Source of the DNA: Haliotispira sp965263485
Lineage (GTDB): Bacteria > Spirochaetota > Spirochaetia > SP-2023
Length of the DNA stretch: 64,000 nt
Reading direction: 5' to 3'
NCBI GenBank assembly: GCA_965263485.1
Contig: CBDHHO010000002.1
Location: forward strand, 17,551 to 81,550
A model generated the notes under the pieces. The model was not told where the DNA came from and ran no database searches. It saw nothing but the letters and a program-made list of their open reading frames with translations. The position numbers were made by a program, and so were the translations under genes. Positions 53,057 to 62,573 of this stretch are shown one piece after another (the first letter of the stretch is position 1; each line of letters starts with the position of its first letter).

Positions 53057-53992
53057 CTAATTTACTCCGGGGCGAGAAATTTTAAAAACATCGTCAATAA
53101 CTTTGGCATACCGGGCAGCCTTTCCCGGAATTTGATCGTACAGCCAGAGCCAGCCCCCCGTAATATCTTGATTTTTTTTCCAACCATTCAATCTCGTTTG
53201 AATATGCCACTCACCGCTATTAGTGTCTAAGCCTGGATATACAGGGATATGAGGAAATGCCGACTGCCAATCTCCGGGATTATTCCAAGCCCCACCGGAA
53301 TAGCATTGCAAATATACCGCATCTATGGTGCCCGGTCGTTTTTTTTCAATACCGCGCACCAAAGGAGCCCAGAAAGTATCTTTCATTGCATAGGGTGCTA
53401 TGGAAACTTTGAATCCGATCTCTGAGAGCATGATGCCAAATTTAGTGGCAGATGGCAGGTCATAGGTCGATTCATCATCAAAGTCAATCGCATCCACATC
53501 GGGAAAATTTTCTCTTAATGCCCGAAAATTGCGATATAAAACACTACTCTTACCCGTACCATGGACTTTAATTAAAGACTTGATATTATCAAATGTTTTG
53601 GAACCCCAACCACTTAAGCCAAAGTTAATCTTTGTAATATTTGAAGAACCCTGCTTTAGGCTGGCAACGTCATTCTTGAAGTCCGAATATTTTTTCCCGC
53701 CAATATATTCTCCATCTCTGACCAGTGGGAACTCTGCATTAAAATTCAGTTCTCCATTGGCAAAAACATGAATAGTCCATATTTCCACCATGGTAAAACC
53801 AGATCTCTTGAGATCCTTAATCGTGTCCACACGTTGATCTTTTTTATAAAATGGGCCTCCCCCAAATACTCCGGACATTTTAGGAGCCGATTTAATTGCA
53901 TTACGTGCATTACGCGATTCAGAATTTGCACCCAAGCCTTCACATGCAAGAAAGAAAAAAGCCAGGAACAGAACTGCCAATTTAATCTTCAT
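53057..53992 (-). CDS. GH18-like lipoprotein 4
   Basis: 311 residues from the ATG at 53992 (GGAGG upstream), lipobox FFFLAC with C17. Motif VDAIDFDDESTYD intact. More diverged than copies 1-3 (e.g. IGGKKYSDFKNDVASLKQ), so probably the oldest branch. First gene of the array in transcription order. Confidence 0.65.
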   Translation of the reverse strand: MKIKLAVLFLAFFFLACEGLGANSESRNARNAIKSAPKMSGVFGGGPFYKKDQRVDTIKDLKRSGFTMVEIWTIHVFANGELNFNAEFPLVRDGEYIGGKKYSDFKNDVASLKQGSSNITKINFGLSGWGSKTFDNIKSLIKVHGTGKSSVLYRNFRALRENFPDVDAIDFDDESTYDLPSATKFGIMLSEIGFKVSIAPYAMKDTFWAPLVRGIEKKRPGTIDAVYLQCYSGGAWNNPGDWQSAFPHIPVYPGLDTNSGEWHIQTRLNGWKKNQDITGGWLWLYDQIPGKAARYAKVIDDVFKISRPGVN

Positions 53993-54261
53993 AATAGCCT
54001 CCATTACAGCAAATAGTACAGTACGATAAACAGAGCCAAAATTTCAGGGTAAATTCAAGGGGAAAGTCGAAATATCTGTAAGATATATTACCCCCGGGAA
54101 AACCGGCACCTGCTTATTGGATAAAAATCTTGTTTTGAGAGTAAAAAAATATTGAATCGGAGCACCACCTCCTTGATGGAGCAACAAGCCCTAAAATTTC
54201 CTTCCACCGGGTTGGAAAGCCATTTTAAAAGGAAAAGAATTTTTAGAGCTTCCCCAAATTG
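53993..54261. other. intergenic with repeat end
   Basis: About 270 bp. It should hold the promoter for the minus-strand GH18-like gene. A right-type repeat end (GAATTTTTAGAGCTTCCCC) at ~54239-54257 abuts the stop of the sugar-binding protein gene. No gene seen. Confidence 0.45.
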
Positions 54262-55710
54262 CTACTGTTTTGCCTTCCAATCCTTATAACGCTGGTTAAT
54301 CTTCGCCACAACCTCATACCAACCCGCATCTCTAAGCTTCTGGCGCCACTCCGTTAAAGTCTTGCCTACCGGGACGAAACCGTATTGCAGACTCTCCATA
54401 TAGGGCTTCGAAATCGCCTGAGCCGTAGCAATTTCCTGCTTAAATTCTGTCGAATCAATGCTGAAGCCCAGGGCAGGAGACTTCTCTGCCGACTCGTTGA
54501 ACTTTTTAAGTTGCTCTCTGGCATCGGGAGGGTCACCCGGAAGGACATAGAGTGGCAGCAGGCTGCCCAGCGAAAAATTGGGAACATTATAATCATTTTT
54601 TCCACGCTCTGTCTGCTCGATCACTGTTCCGCCTTTTTTATTGTAATGAACCCCTTCAATGCCATAACCGACCAGGTTGCGCAGGACTTTGTCCGTATTC
54701 AGCAGGCTGATAAAGCTCAAGGCTTGGACTTTATTGGGCGAAGCACTGGGGATGCTCAGCATCGAGCCCTGGGGGGTGGAGCTGGTCAGCACCGCCGGGG
54801 TATCAACTTTCTGGATAGTAATATCATTCCCCCACAGATTTTTGATACCTCCCTCTGAGCCCGGGAAGCCCTGGTAAATGCGTATAAACCAGTTATTAAA
54901 ACCCTTGGGGCGCCCGTCTTTGGCTGCAACTAGCGCATCCTGAGGGATATAACCCTTCTCATACCAGCTCCGCGTCATCATTATAGAATCCTGAAACGCC
55001 TTGATGTCCGGCAAAACCTGATAGCCCTTTCCCGGCTCGGCAAAGGAGAGGGCAATTGGAATCTGATCCCCAAAGAGATAATCAGCTCGCATATTTTTCT
55101 GCGGAGAGTCGAAAGCTACCATCTTTGGGTTCTTTCTGTGCACCGCTCTGAGCAGGGGGGTAAAATCCTCATATGTCTTTACGCTGCTCTTATCCAGCCC
55201 CAATTCATCGGCAATGCTGCCCTTAAAAGCGACATACTGCTGGAACACCATATCTTTGTAATTGGGTACCGAATAGATCTTTCCCCCGACCCGAACAGAA
55301 TCCCAGAAACCTTGTGGAATAGATTTCTTCAGAGCCGGGGCCTTGTTTAGCATGTCGTCGAGCTCGGTTAAATAACCACCCGCAGCATTGGTAATAAAAT
55401 TACCCGCCCAAGATGCCATGAAAACAATATCAGCCGGTTCCCCCGAATTTAATATCAGGGCCATCTTCTGGCCGTAGTCTCCCCAGCCGAAGGCGTCATA
55501 CTTGATTGTATAAGGCTCTTTCTTTGAGCTTAGGTACTTATTGACCTCCCCGAAGACTTCATCCGCATCCTTGGCCTTGCCTCCGATACCATACCACAGA
55601 AGCTCTCCTGTTCCCGAAGAACCCGAGTTTTTCCCCATGCTCATCAAGCCTGTGAGCAGGCCTACTGCAAGCAAAAGGTATAAAGCCACCCTTAATTTTT
55701 GGTTTTTCAT
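54262..55710 (-). CDS. ABC sugar-binding protein, LplA/YtcQ type
   Basis: 482 residues from the ATG at 55710 (AAGGAG ten bases before). Hydrophobic leader VALYLLLAVGLLTGLMSMG has no lipobox cysteine, unlike the other exported binding protein here. Features of the large LplA group: FGWGDYGQKMALILNSGEPA, DIVFMASWAGNFITNAAGGY and LTELDDMLNKAPALKKSIPQ. It delivers an oligosaccharide to the two permeases encoded upstream. Confidence 0.82.
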   Translation of the reverse strand: MKNQKLRVALYLLLAVGLLTGLMSMGKNSGSSGTGELLWYGIGGKAKDADEVFGEVNKYLSSKKEPYTIKYDAFGWGDYGQKMALILNSGEPADIVFMASWAGNFITNAAGGYLTELDDMLNKAPALKKSIPQGFWDSVRVGGKIYSVPNYKDMVFQQYVAFKGSIADELGLDKSSVKTYEDFTPLLRAVHRKNPKMVAFDSPQKNMRADYLFGDQIPIALSFAEPGKGYQVLPDIKAFQDSIMMTRSWYEKGYIPQDALVAAKDGRPKGFNNWFIRIYQGFPGSEGGIKNLWGNDITIQKVDTPAVLTSSTPQGSMLSIPSASPNKVQALSFISLLNTDKVLRNLVGYGIEGVHYNKKGGTVIEQTERGKNDYNVPNFSLGSLLPLYVLPGDPPDAREQLKKFNESAEKSPALGFSIDSTEFKQEIATAQAISKPYMESLQYGFVPVGKTLTEWRQKLRDAGWYEVVAKINQRYKDWKAKQ

Positions 55711-55788
55711 AACTGCCAATCTCCTTTGTGATATCCGAATGATATCCTGATTTATTTAAGGGAATATCCCTTATTTTTTCTAAATCCT

Positions 55789-56697
55789 CTAACCCTTGAT
55801 TGCTCCAATGGTCAGCCCCGAGATGAAGAAACGCTGGAAAAACGGATAGCTGACCAAAATTGGCAGTGTGGTCAGAACCACAATCGCCATTCGCGCAGTC
55901 TCGGTAGGGAGTTGCCCCAAAGCAGTAACAACCTCAACAGAAACATTTAAATAGTTGGATAGAAATTGCAGGTTCTCCTGGATCCGTTGCAGAAAAGCCT
56001 GCAATGGCAGCAAGGTTTCATTGCGAATATAGAGCAGGGCCTGAAACCAATCATTCCAATAGCCTACAGCCAAAAAAAGCCCAATGGTGGCAATACCGGG
56101 AGCAGACATGGGCAGTATGATACGCAGAAAAACAGTCCATTCTCTGGCCCCGTCTATACGGCATGACTCAATAATGGAAGAGGGAATACTTTGGAAAAAT
56201 GTGCGCAGTATGATAACGGAGAAAGGACTAAACGCGAGAGGAACGATCAAAGCCAGCAAAGTATTCTGAAGCCCCAGCAACTTGGTTATTACCAAGTAGG
56301 TCGGAACCAGCCCTCCACTAAACAACATCGTGAAAAAAATATAGAAGGTAAAAAAATTGCGGAAGTAAAAATCTCTGCGGGAGAGAGGATAAGCATACAT
56401 TGCCATCAAAAATACTCCCAGCAGAGTCCCGCCTATGGTGACGCTAAGCGAGACCATAAAAGAACGCAGTACAGCTGAGCCATTCACCAGCAAATAACGG
56501 TAACCGAGCCAACTCAGCTCCCGGGGAAAGAAGCTGTAACCATACTCTCCAATGGAAGCTTCAGAACTAAATGATACAGCAAGCACCAAAAAAAGCGGCA
56601 TAATACTGGTGAAAGCGAAGAGCCCCAATATCAAAACCAATATTAGCTGCTTCAGATTTAAATTCCGCTTCTGCAGCAAAGAGTTAGACATCCGCAT
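55789..56697 (-). CDS. ABC permease, LplC/YtcP type
   Basis: About 302 residues; starts at 56697 or 56691 are possible (MRMSNSLLQKRN). Six membrane segments, with LILVLILGLFAFTSIMPLFL first. The EAA loop reads IESCRIDGAREWTVFLRIIL. C-terminal FFQRFFISGLTIGAIKG is the typical LplC end. Second permease of the oligosaccharide importer. Confidence 0.87.
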   Translation of the reverse strand: MRMSNSLLQKRNLNLKQLILVLILGLFAFTSIMPLFLVLAVSFSSEASIGEYGYSFFPRELSWLGYRYLLVNGSAVLRSFMVSLSVTIGGTLLGVFLMAMYAYPLSRRDFYFRNFFTFYIFFTMLFSGGLVPTYLVITKLLGLQNTLLALIVPLAFSPFSVIILRTFFQSIPSSIIESCRIDGAREWTVFLRIILPMSAPGIATIGLFLAVGYWNDWFQALLYIRNETLLPLQAFLQRIQENLQFLSNYLNVSVEVVTALGQLPTETARMAIVVLTTLPILVSYPFFQRFFISGLTIGAIKG

Positions 56698-56778
56698 ATC
56701 TCTAAAAATCACAATTCAAATAACAAAAAATCGAATGAAAAAGCCAACAAGAAAGCATATATTTCTATCAAACCCCCA

Positions 56779-57702
56779 TTAAAATAAACTACTATCTGCG
56801 TCAAAACGCTTTACAATTGAATTCGTGAACAATATCAGGACAAAGCCGACTAAAGACTGGAACAGGCCGGCAGCCGTTCCCATCGGGATATCACCGAGCA
56901 CAATCAAGCTGCGAAAAACATAGGTATCAATAACATCAGTTACAGGGTACAAAACACCGACATTGCGTGGAATCTGATAGAAAAGACCAAAGTCCGCCCG
57001 GAAAATCCCACCTATGGCCAGTAAAATCAGGACAATAATCAAACGTTTAAGGAAGGGAAGCGTAATATATCGTATTTCCTGCCACGTATTGGAACCATCA
57101 ATTCTGGCTGCCTCATACAGGCTCTGATCAATATTTAATATCGCAGCGAGATAGAGGGCCGCACCGAAGCCAATCCCCTTCCATATATTGGTGGTTATAA
57201 GGATAAACGGCCAGGGAGGAAGGATGCTATACCAATTGACCGAGTCCGCACCCATCGCCTCCAGCAAAGAATTCAGCAAGCCGTTAGTCGGATGCAGAAA
57301 GGCAATGGAAAAATAACTGACCACAACCCAAGAAATAAAATGGGGGAATAATACCATTGTCTGGTAGACACTGCGCACGCCTACACTGCGGAGGCGGCTG
57401 AAGGCAATGGCCAGAGTGATGGCACAAACGGTGCCGAAAATAATGAAAGTGATATTATACGCGAGAGTATTGCGCACGATGGTCCAAGAATCACCGGAGC
57501 CAAACAGAAAGCGGAAGTTCTCAAAGCCCACCCATTCGCTTGACAATACCGAGCGGATAAAGCCGCCGTGAAAGCGCAGACGCTTGAAGGCCAGAATCAC
57601 TCCACCCATGGGAAGGTAATTTAAGATGAAAACCCAAAAAAAACCGGGCAGTACCATCAGGAGAAACGGCAGCGATCTTTGCATTTTCTTGCCAAAGGCC
57701 AT
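56779..57702 (-). CDS. ABC permease, LplB type
   Basis: 307 residues from the ATG at 57702 (AAGGAA upstream); the frame above it has no support. LPFLLMVLPGFFWVFILNYL opens the first segment. EAA loop: YEAARIDGSNTWQEIRYITL. First gene of the minus-strand importer operon, driven by the promoter at 57792-57820. As in other Lpl systems no ATPase gene is adjacent. Confidence 0.87.
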   Translation of the reverse strand: MAFGKKMQRSLPFLLMVLPGFFWVFILNYLPMGGVILAFKRLRFHGGFIRSVLSSEWVGFENFRFLFGSGDSWTIVRNTLAYNITFIIFGTVCAITLAIAFSRLRSVGVRSVYQTMVLFPHFISWVVVSYFSIAFLHPTNGLLNSLLEAMGADSVNWYSILPPWPFILITTNIWKGIGFGAALYLAAILNIDQSLYEAARIDGSNTWQEIRYITLPFLKRLIIVLILLAIGGIFRADFGLFYQIPRNVGVLYPVTDVIDTYVFRSLIVLGDIPMGTAAGLFQSLVGFVLILFTNSIVKRFDADSSLF

Positions 57703-57791
57703 ACACTCAGTTCCTTCTTGGTTATTCCACAAGTTTCCGGTCCAATCCTCTGCACAAAATCTGAACCGGAACAAACTGGAGTAACACTGGA

Positions 57792-57820
57792 ATTCTACCA
57801 CCATAATTATAGGATGTCAA
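57792..57820 (-). promoter_or_regulatory. sigma-70 promoter of the Lpl importer operon
   Basis: Minus strand TTGACA (57820-57815) and TAGAAT (57797-57792), spacing 17. It is divergent from the GH130 promoter 30 bp away. Its -35 is part of TTTGTTGACATC, mirrored by TTTGTTGACATTTG on the other strand. Confidence 0.75.
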
Positions 57821-57847
57821 CAAAAATCTTACATGGAATCCGGGAAA

Positions 57848-57879
57848 TTTGTTGACATTTGTCAAATGGATTGTACGAT
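57848..57879 (+). promoter_or_regulatory. GH130 promoter with overlapping dyad operator
   Basis: TTGACA (57852-57857), 16 bp, TACGAT (57874-57879). The -35 is half of a perfect dyad, TTGACA-TT-TGTCAA (57852-57865), which is a plausible operator for the LacI-type regulator encoded at 58959. The same half-site occurs at the divergent promoter, so both operons could be repressed together. Confidence 0.65.
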
Positions 57880-57924
57880 GGCAGCGCGATGCAGGAATTG
57901 TTTCAGAGCAACAAGGAGCCTATT

Positions 57925-58947
57925 ATGACAGCAAGCGCGGACAATCCGCTCTCCGGCATGGCCAGTACGGCTGAGCTGCCCAATATTCCGTGGGAAGAAC
58001 GCCCTGCCGGTACAGACAGTCCGCTCTGGCGCTACTCGGGCAACCCGATTATCGCACGCGATGCCACAGCGATTTCCAACAGCATCTTTAATAGTGCGGT
58101 ACTCCCTTACCAGGGGCGCTTTATCGGCGTATTCCGCTGCGATGACCGCTGCCGCAGCATGAATATTTTTCTGGGGCACAGCGAAGATGCCATTCACTGG
58201 CAGATCTCCGAGCAGCCCATGACATTCATCCCCTACAACGGAGACGCCGAAGTAAGCCGCTTTGAATACCGCTACGACCCCCGGCTGTGCCGGATTGAGG
58301 ATACTTACTACATTACCTGGTGCAACGGCTATCACGGACCGACCATCGGAGTGGCCAGCACTCCGGATTTCCGGCAGTTTATCCAGCACGAGAATGCTTT
58401 CCTGCCTTACAACCGGAACGGCGTATTGTTCCCTCGTAAAATCAATGGCAATTTTGCCATGTTGAGCAGGCCCAGCGATACCGGACACACCCCTTTTGGC
58501 GATATCTTTTACAGTGAAAGCCCGGATTTGACATTCTGGGGCAGGCATCGTTTCGTAATGGGTGCGGTACCGGGCAACGACTCGGCCTGGCAGTCCAAAA
58601 AAATCGGTGCGGGTCCGGTGCCGATTGAAACTGCAGAGGGCTGGCTGCTGTTTTACCACGGCGTGCTGAACAGCTGCAACGGCTTCGTCTACAGTTTTGG
58701 AGCCGCACTGCTGGACTTGGAGCAGCCTTGGAAAGTACTCTGTCGCAGTAAACCCTACCTGCTTTCGCCGCAGACCCATTATGAGTGCGTTGGCGATGTG
58801 CCGAATGTGGCTTTCCCCTGTGCCGCCCTCAGCGATAAGGCTTCGGGCCGCATCGCCATCTACTACGGCTGCGCCGATACGGTGACCGGGCTGGCCTTCT
58901 GCCGTGCGGGAGAGCTGATCGACTACATCAAACGGAACAGTTTATAA
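57925..58947 (+). CDS. GH130 family glycoside phosphorylase
   Basis: 340 residues from the ATG at 57925 (AAGGAG six bases before); the frame is open upstream to 57859, but only this start has a ribosome site. NPIIARDATAISNSIFNSAV, FRYDDR-like VFRCDDRCRSMNIFLGHSED, EYRYDPRLCRIEDTYYITWC and YYGCADTVTGLAF follow the five-bladed GH130 propeller (PF04041). Such enzymes phosphorolyse beta-mannosides (mannosyl-glucose, mannosyl-GlcNAc, mannobiose) in the cytoplasm, producing mannose 1-phosphate. Subtype cannot be set by eye. With the Lpl importer this is a mannoside-use locus. Confidence 0.85.
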   Translation: MTASADNPLSGMASTAELPNIPWEERPAGTDSPLWRYSGNPIIARDATAISNSIFNSAVLPYQGRFIGVFRCDDRCRSMNIFLGHSEDAIHWQISEQPMTFIPYNGDAEVSRFEYRYDPRLCRIEDTYYITWCNGYHGPTIGVASTPDFRQFIQHENAFLPYNRNGVLFPRKINGNFAMLSRPSDTGHTPFGDIFYSESPDLTFWGRHRFVMGAVPGNDSAWQSKKIGAGPVPIETAEGWLLFYHGVLNSCNGFVYSFGAALLDLEQPWKVLCRSKPYLLSPQTHYECVGDVPNVAFPCAALSDKASGRIAIYYGCADTVTGLAFCRAGELIDYIKRNSL

Positions 58948-58958
58948 GTGTTCAAATA

Positions 58959-60047
58959 ATGAATCGGGTCTCGCTGCAAGGAATCGCCGATCAATTGCGA
59001 ATCTCCCGCGCCACGGTTTCAAAGGTAGTCAACAAGCAACCAGGAGTCGCCCTGAAGACCCGGCGCAAGGTAGTGCAGTCACTCACAGACAACGGCTACA
59101 ACAAGTTTGACTCCACTCTGCTGGAGTTGCTGCCGGGAACTCCGGCTGAACCGACAGCAGACCAGAACGTTTCGGTGCGCGGGCAGATTGCGGTGGTGGT
59201 GACCGAACCACATTTTTCTGCGTTCTGGGTCGAAATCATCAACGGCATAGCCAGTTTTCTTGACGAGAAGGACTGTCATCTGGTCTATCACTTTCTGGCC
59301 CGCGATGATGAGCAGCGACACATCCTGCCTCAAACCCTGCACAAGCAAATGCAAAACAGCGATCTGCGCGGCATGATTGTACTGAACATTTACGATGGGC
59401 AGACCATTGCCAAACTGGAAGCACTGCGGATGCCTACTGTGTTCCTGGATACCTGCCCCACAGTAGCGGTCCAGCGCTCTCCGGGCCTGCGGGGAGACTT
59501 GGTTTTGCTGGAGGGCTATAAATCTCTCTTGGCGATCACTCAAACGCTGATCGAGCAGGGCCTCCGCTCCTTGGGTTTTATCGGTGATATTCATTATTCG
59601 GAGAGCATCCGCCACCGTTGGAGCGGCTTTGCAGAGGCTCTGAGCAAGCATGATATTCCGCTGCGTCCGGAATACTGCCTGCTGCAGGACGTGGGCCGCC
59701 ATTTTTACGAGCAGCAACCTTTATTCAGCGCCCTGCAGCAGCTGGAGCGTCAACCCCGGGCCTGGGTCTGTGCCAACGATTCGATCGCTTACATGGTGCT
59801 GACCTTCCTGCGCGGGAAGGGTCTCAAAACTCCCGAAGATGTGATGGTCACCGGCTTTGACAAGATTCCCTCGCCTCTGACCGAGGCTCTGAGTCTGACT
59901 ACGGTGAGGGTTGATGCCCATTACATCGGCCAGCGCCTGGCCAGCCAGCTGCTGCTGCGCCTGCAATTCCCGGAGATGCCGTTTGAGGTGGTACATATCG
60001 AACCGGAAGTGGTTTACGGAGCCTCAACGGGCTGTCACGGATATTGA
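58959..60047 (+). CDS. LacI family transcriptional regulator
   Basis: 362 residues. The N-terminal HTH with hinge reads VSLQGIADQLRISRATVSKV, VNKQPGVALKTRRKV. The periplasmic-binding-like sensor domain includes RSLGFIGDIHYSESIRHRWS and VTGFDKIPSPLTEALSLTTV. It starts 11 bases after the GH130 gene and so is in one operon with it. Likely repressor at the dyad at 57852-57865. A repeat end follows its stop codon closely. Confidence 0.85.
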   Translation: MNRVSLQGIADQLRISRATVSKVVNKQPGVALKTRRKVVQSLTDNGYNKFDSTLLELLPGTPAEPTADQNVSVRGQIAVVVTEPHFSAFWVEIINGIASFLDEKDCHLVYHFLARDDEQRHILPQTLHKQMQNSDLRGMIVLNIYDGQTIAKLEALRMPTVFLDTCPTVAVQRSPGLRGDLVLLEGYKSLLAITQTLIEQGLRSLGFIGDIHYSESIRHRWSGFAEALSKHDIPLRPEYCLLQDVGRHFYEQQPLFSALQQLERQPRAWVCANDSIAYMVLTFLRGKGLKTPEDVMVTGFDKIPSPLTEALSLTTVRVDAHYIGQRLASQLLLRLQFPEMPFEVVHIEPEVVYGASTGCHGY

Positions 60048-60053
60048 AGCAGA

Positions 60054-60070
60054 TTTTTAGAGGTCCCCAT
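60054..60070. repeat. right-type end of dispersed repeat
   Basis: ATTTTTAGAGGTCCCC just after the lacI stop and just before the IS5-family element. A second copy in the same direction lies on the far side at 61163-61179, so these ends are not the terminal inverted repeats of that IS. Confidence 0.7.
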
Positions 60071-60103
60071 TATTTACAGCATTTTAGATATAATTATCCA
60101 CTA

Positions 60104-61105
60104 TTATGCTGTAATTGAAACATATTTTAACATATTATACACAGTATTTCGTAACCCCATACGAAATCTTACCCGATCTATCCCTATACATCGCAACTCT
60201 AATCTCCTATTCATGCAATTGCGAAACCATGTAAATATATGCTCCACTTTCGCCCGGGTCTTTGACTTGCGGCGGTTACTTTCTAATTGCTTCTCTGTAA
60301 GTGAAGTATCTCGATATTTTCGGTGATGAATAAAGTTCCTCACGCCTTTCTTCCGTAGTTCATTTGTTATCTTTTCACTTCGGTACGCACTATCCCCATA
60401 TATCTGCGTGACGCCTTCGGATAAAATAGCTGCAAGCACCTGTGAGTCGTGCACATTAGCTGCACTTACTTCGTAAGCGGTAATAAACTGCTCGTTAGTC
60501 GCCGTTGCAATGTGATTTTTGTATCCGTAGTGGCTTTTGCTATTTTTCTTTGTCCACCTTGCATCCGTATCTTTTTGCCTCATTTTATTCTCGTTTTCCT
60601 TGAATGATGGAGGGATTTCATCATTTTTGATCTGCTGGTTTTCTTCTCTGGTATTGCGCTGCACAGGCACTTTGACAAAGCTGGCGTCCACAATATTCCC
60701 TTTGTGCAGTTTTATCTTTCTTTCAGCAAGAAATTTATGGAACTCAAGAAAAAGCGTTTGCTCGAGATTGAGTTTGCGCAGCGTTTCCTTGAAGGACCAA
60801 ATGGTTTTGGAATCGGGAGATTTATCAAGCAGGCTCATGTCAAGAAAGAATTTGAAATAGATGCTACCATTGATTTGGACCTCCATGGCATCATCAGAGA
60901 GGTTGTAGGTTTCCTGAAGGATGAGAATGCGCAACATTTGGGAGACAGGGAATCTTGGCCTTCCAGAATTGTTCTTCTTTTTAGGGATATGTTGAGAAAT
61001 AGTCTCTGAGATTCTATCCCAATCGATAGATTTTTTAAGTTCGAATATAAAAGGATTTGTACGTTTTACATCCTGATATATTATTTCACTTGTCATTTCA
61101 ATCAT
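60104..61105 (-). CDS. IS5 family transposase
   Basis: 333 residues, GGAGG before the ATG. The DDE triad is visible in KGNIVDASFVKV (first D), QIYGDSAYRSEKI (second D) and RAKVEHIFTWFRN (E). The N-terminal segment GRPRFPVSQMLRILILQETY is typical of the IS5 family. No frameshift, so the transposase may be active. Ends are unclear: CAGCATTTTAGATATAATTA near 60077 and the reverse complement near 61160 (CAGCACTGGACAAAT) are weakly similar and could be its terminal repeats. Confidence 0.85.
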   Translation of the reverse strand: MIEMTSEIIYQDVKRTNPFIFELKKSIDWDRISETISQHIPKKKNNSGRPRFPVSQMLRILILQETYNLSDDAMEVQINGSIYFKFFLDMSLLDKSPDSKTIWSFKETLRKLNLEQTLFLEFHKFLAERKIKLHKGNIVDASFVKVPVQRNTREENQQIKNDEIPPSFKENENKMRQKDTDARWTKKNSKSHYGYKNHIATATNEQFITAYEVSAANVHDSQVLAAILSEGVTQIYGDSAYRSEKITNELRKKGVRNFIHHRKYRDTSLTEKQLESNRRKSKTRAKVEHIFTWFRNCMNRRLELRCIGIDRVRFRMGLRNTVYNMLKYVSITA

Positions 61106-61162
61106 AATGATCCTCCAATATTATTGTATTGTAATTGAATAATTGTGATTTGTCCAGTGCTG

Positions 61163-61179
61163 GATTTTTAGAGGTGCCC
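61163..61179. repeat. right-type end of dispersed repeat downstream of barrel gene
   Basis: GGATTTTTAGAGGTGCCC separates the IS5-family element from the convergent outer-membrane barrel gene. No left partner is found nearby. Confidence 0.7.
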
Positions 61180-61215
61180 TTAAGAAGCACCGCCCATCCG
61201 GCGGCAAAGGAACTT

Positions 61216-62529
61216 TTACCTGCTGTACTTCGCGGTAAAAGAGCCCTCAAGACCAATTTGCAAATAGGTCTTGAATGCATTGTTTATCGCACCAATGTAG
61301 CCGATGTTGGTGAGAAGGAGCGGAGCGACATTTTCAAAGCCCAATTCGGCCTTCAGCTTGACCGAGGCATCGGCAGCATTGACCAGACGCTGCTCAAGAC
61401 CGATGGCCCAAAAATCCAAGAAACCCTTCCGCTGGATCAGATCCTCGTTGTTTACATCGAGTACCCACGCCGGGTCATCGAAGGCCAGGCGGAACTTGGC
61501 CCAGAAGCTCAGGTAGTTATCACCCATGACTCCTTTGAGAGCATCAGTCCAGACCTTGAGGCCCAGACCCTTGATGGCAGCATTATCCCTGAGATCCTTA
61601 ATCAGGGGGTTTCTGTCCATGATCGTTTGGGTATTGCCGTCAACAGTGCGGCTATAGTTTGTGTGGGTGGCACCGCCGATGGCGAGGCCGGCACCAAAGA
61701 TATCATAGCCGTCCGCAGCATCGCGCAGCTGGAATTTAACACCGGCGCTCCAGCGAATCAGGGGGTTGCTGTAAGCGTAGTCCGGCTTGGCCAAGAGGCC
61801 ATTGAGGCCGAAGTTGAAAAAGGGCATCACCTTGATGTTGCCAAAGGAGCCGGTATAGGCCAATGTAATGCCCAGACTGTCATAATCCCGGCCTCCGCCC
61901 ACAGTCTCGGGATCTCCGGGTTTCCTTGCGCCAATCAAGTCGGTAACATAGGCGGCGGAAGCCTCTATTTTGTGGTTGTCGAAGGACTTCGCGAACAGCA
62001 GGCCAACGCCCATATCATGGTGAAGATTCTTTTGGTCGAAACCGAGGAAACTGAGACCGTAGCGGACAATCAGCATGTCCATGATCTTCAGGTCCAACTG
62101 CATGTTAATTTTATTGTCGCGGCCCAGCTTCGTGCCCTGCCCGGCATCTTTGATGTTGCTGAAGCCCAGTTCAAAACGACCGCTCCGGAGATAGAGATCA
62201 ACAATCTTTTCATCTACACCAAAGGCTTTCAAAACGTGGGCATAGGCGTAGGCATCATCGCCAAAACCGACCATGGGCTGCCCATCGGTTTTGAATTTGG
62301 CTTTTAACTCTACCTTGACACCGCCAACGCCCTTGTAATCGCCTTCAACGATGACCTTGGCATCCCCGTCAGTTTCGGGGCTTGCGATCTCATTCGCCTC
62401 ATCGCCGGAAAGATAAATCTTCCCTTTGCCCTCGGCCTTGGGTGTGACTTTTACGGTAAGGTCCTGAGCCATCAGGCTCTGCATGCCAACAAAGAGAAGC
62501 AGCAGCACTGCAATACTTAACTTCTTCAT
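61216..62529 (-). CDS. outer-membrane beta-barrel protein
   Basis: 437 residues from the ATG at 62529 (GGAGG upstream). Signal peptide KKLSIAVLLLLFVGMQSLMA with cleavage before QDLTV. The rest alternates polar and apolar residues in many short strands (VKVELKAKFKTDGQPMVGFG, FELGFSNIKDAGQGTKLGRD, HKIEASAAYVTDLIGA) and ends in AKYSR. No family recognised, but the architecture is that of spirochaete porin-like barrels. The long plus-strand open frame opposite is a shadow. Confidence 0.6.
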   Translation of the reverse strand: MKKLSIAVLLLLFVGMQSLMAQDLTVKVTPKAEGKGKIYLSGDEANEIASPETDGDAKVIVEGDYKGVGGVKVELKAKFKTDGQPMVGFGDDAYAYAHVLKAFGVDEKIVDLYLRSGRFELGFSNIKDAGQGTKLGRDNKINMQLDLKIMDMLIVRYGLSFLGFDQKNLHHDMGVGLLFAKSFDNHKIEASAAYVTDLIGARKPGDPETVGGGRDYDSLGITLAYTGSFGNIKVMPFFNFGLNGLLAKPDYAYSNPLIRWSAGVKFQLRDAADGYDIFGAGLAIGGATHTNYSRTVDGNTQTIMDRNPLIKDLRDNAAIKGLGLKVWTDALKGVMGDNYLSFWAKFRLAFDDPAWVLDVNNEDLIQRKGFLDFWAIGLEQRLVNAADASVKLKAELGFENVAPLLLTNIGYIGAINNAFKTYLQIGLEGSFTAKYSR

Positions 62530-62573
62530 TCTATCCTCCAATAAGAAGCGCAAAAATTTTGACAAAGCCTATA

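Noticed and set aside
60054..61179. Repeat ends at 60054 and 61163 as terminal inverted repeats of the IS5-family element
   Set aside because: Both face the same direction, so they cannot be its two inverted ends.
61135..62307. Long plus-strand open frame opposite the outer-membrane barrel
   Set aside because: The minus strand has a signal peptide, ribosome site and barrel pattern; the plus frame starts in a repeat and has no family signal.
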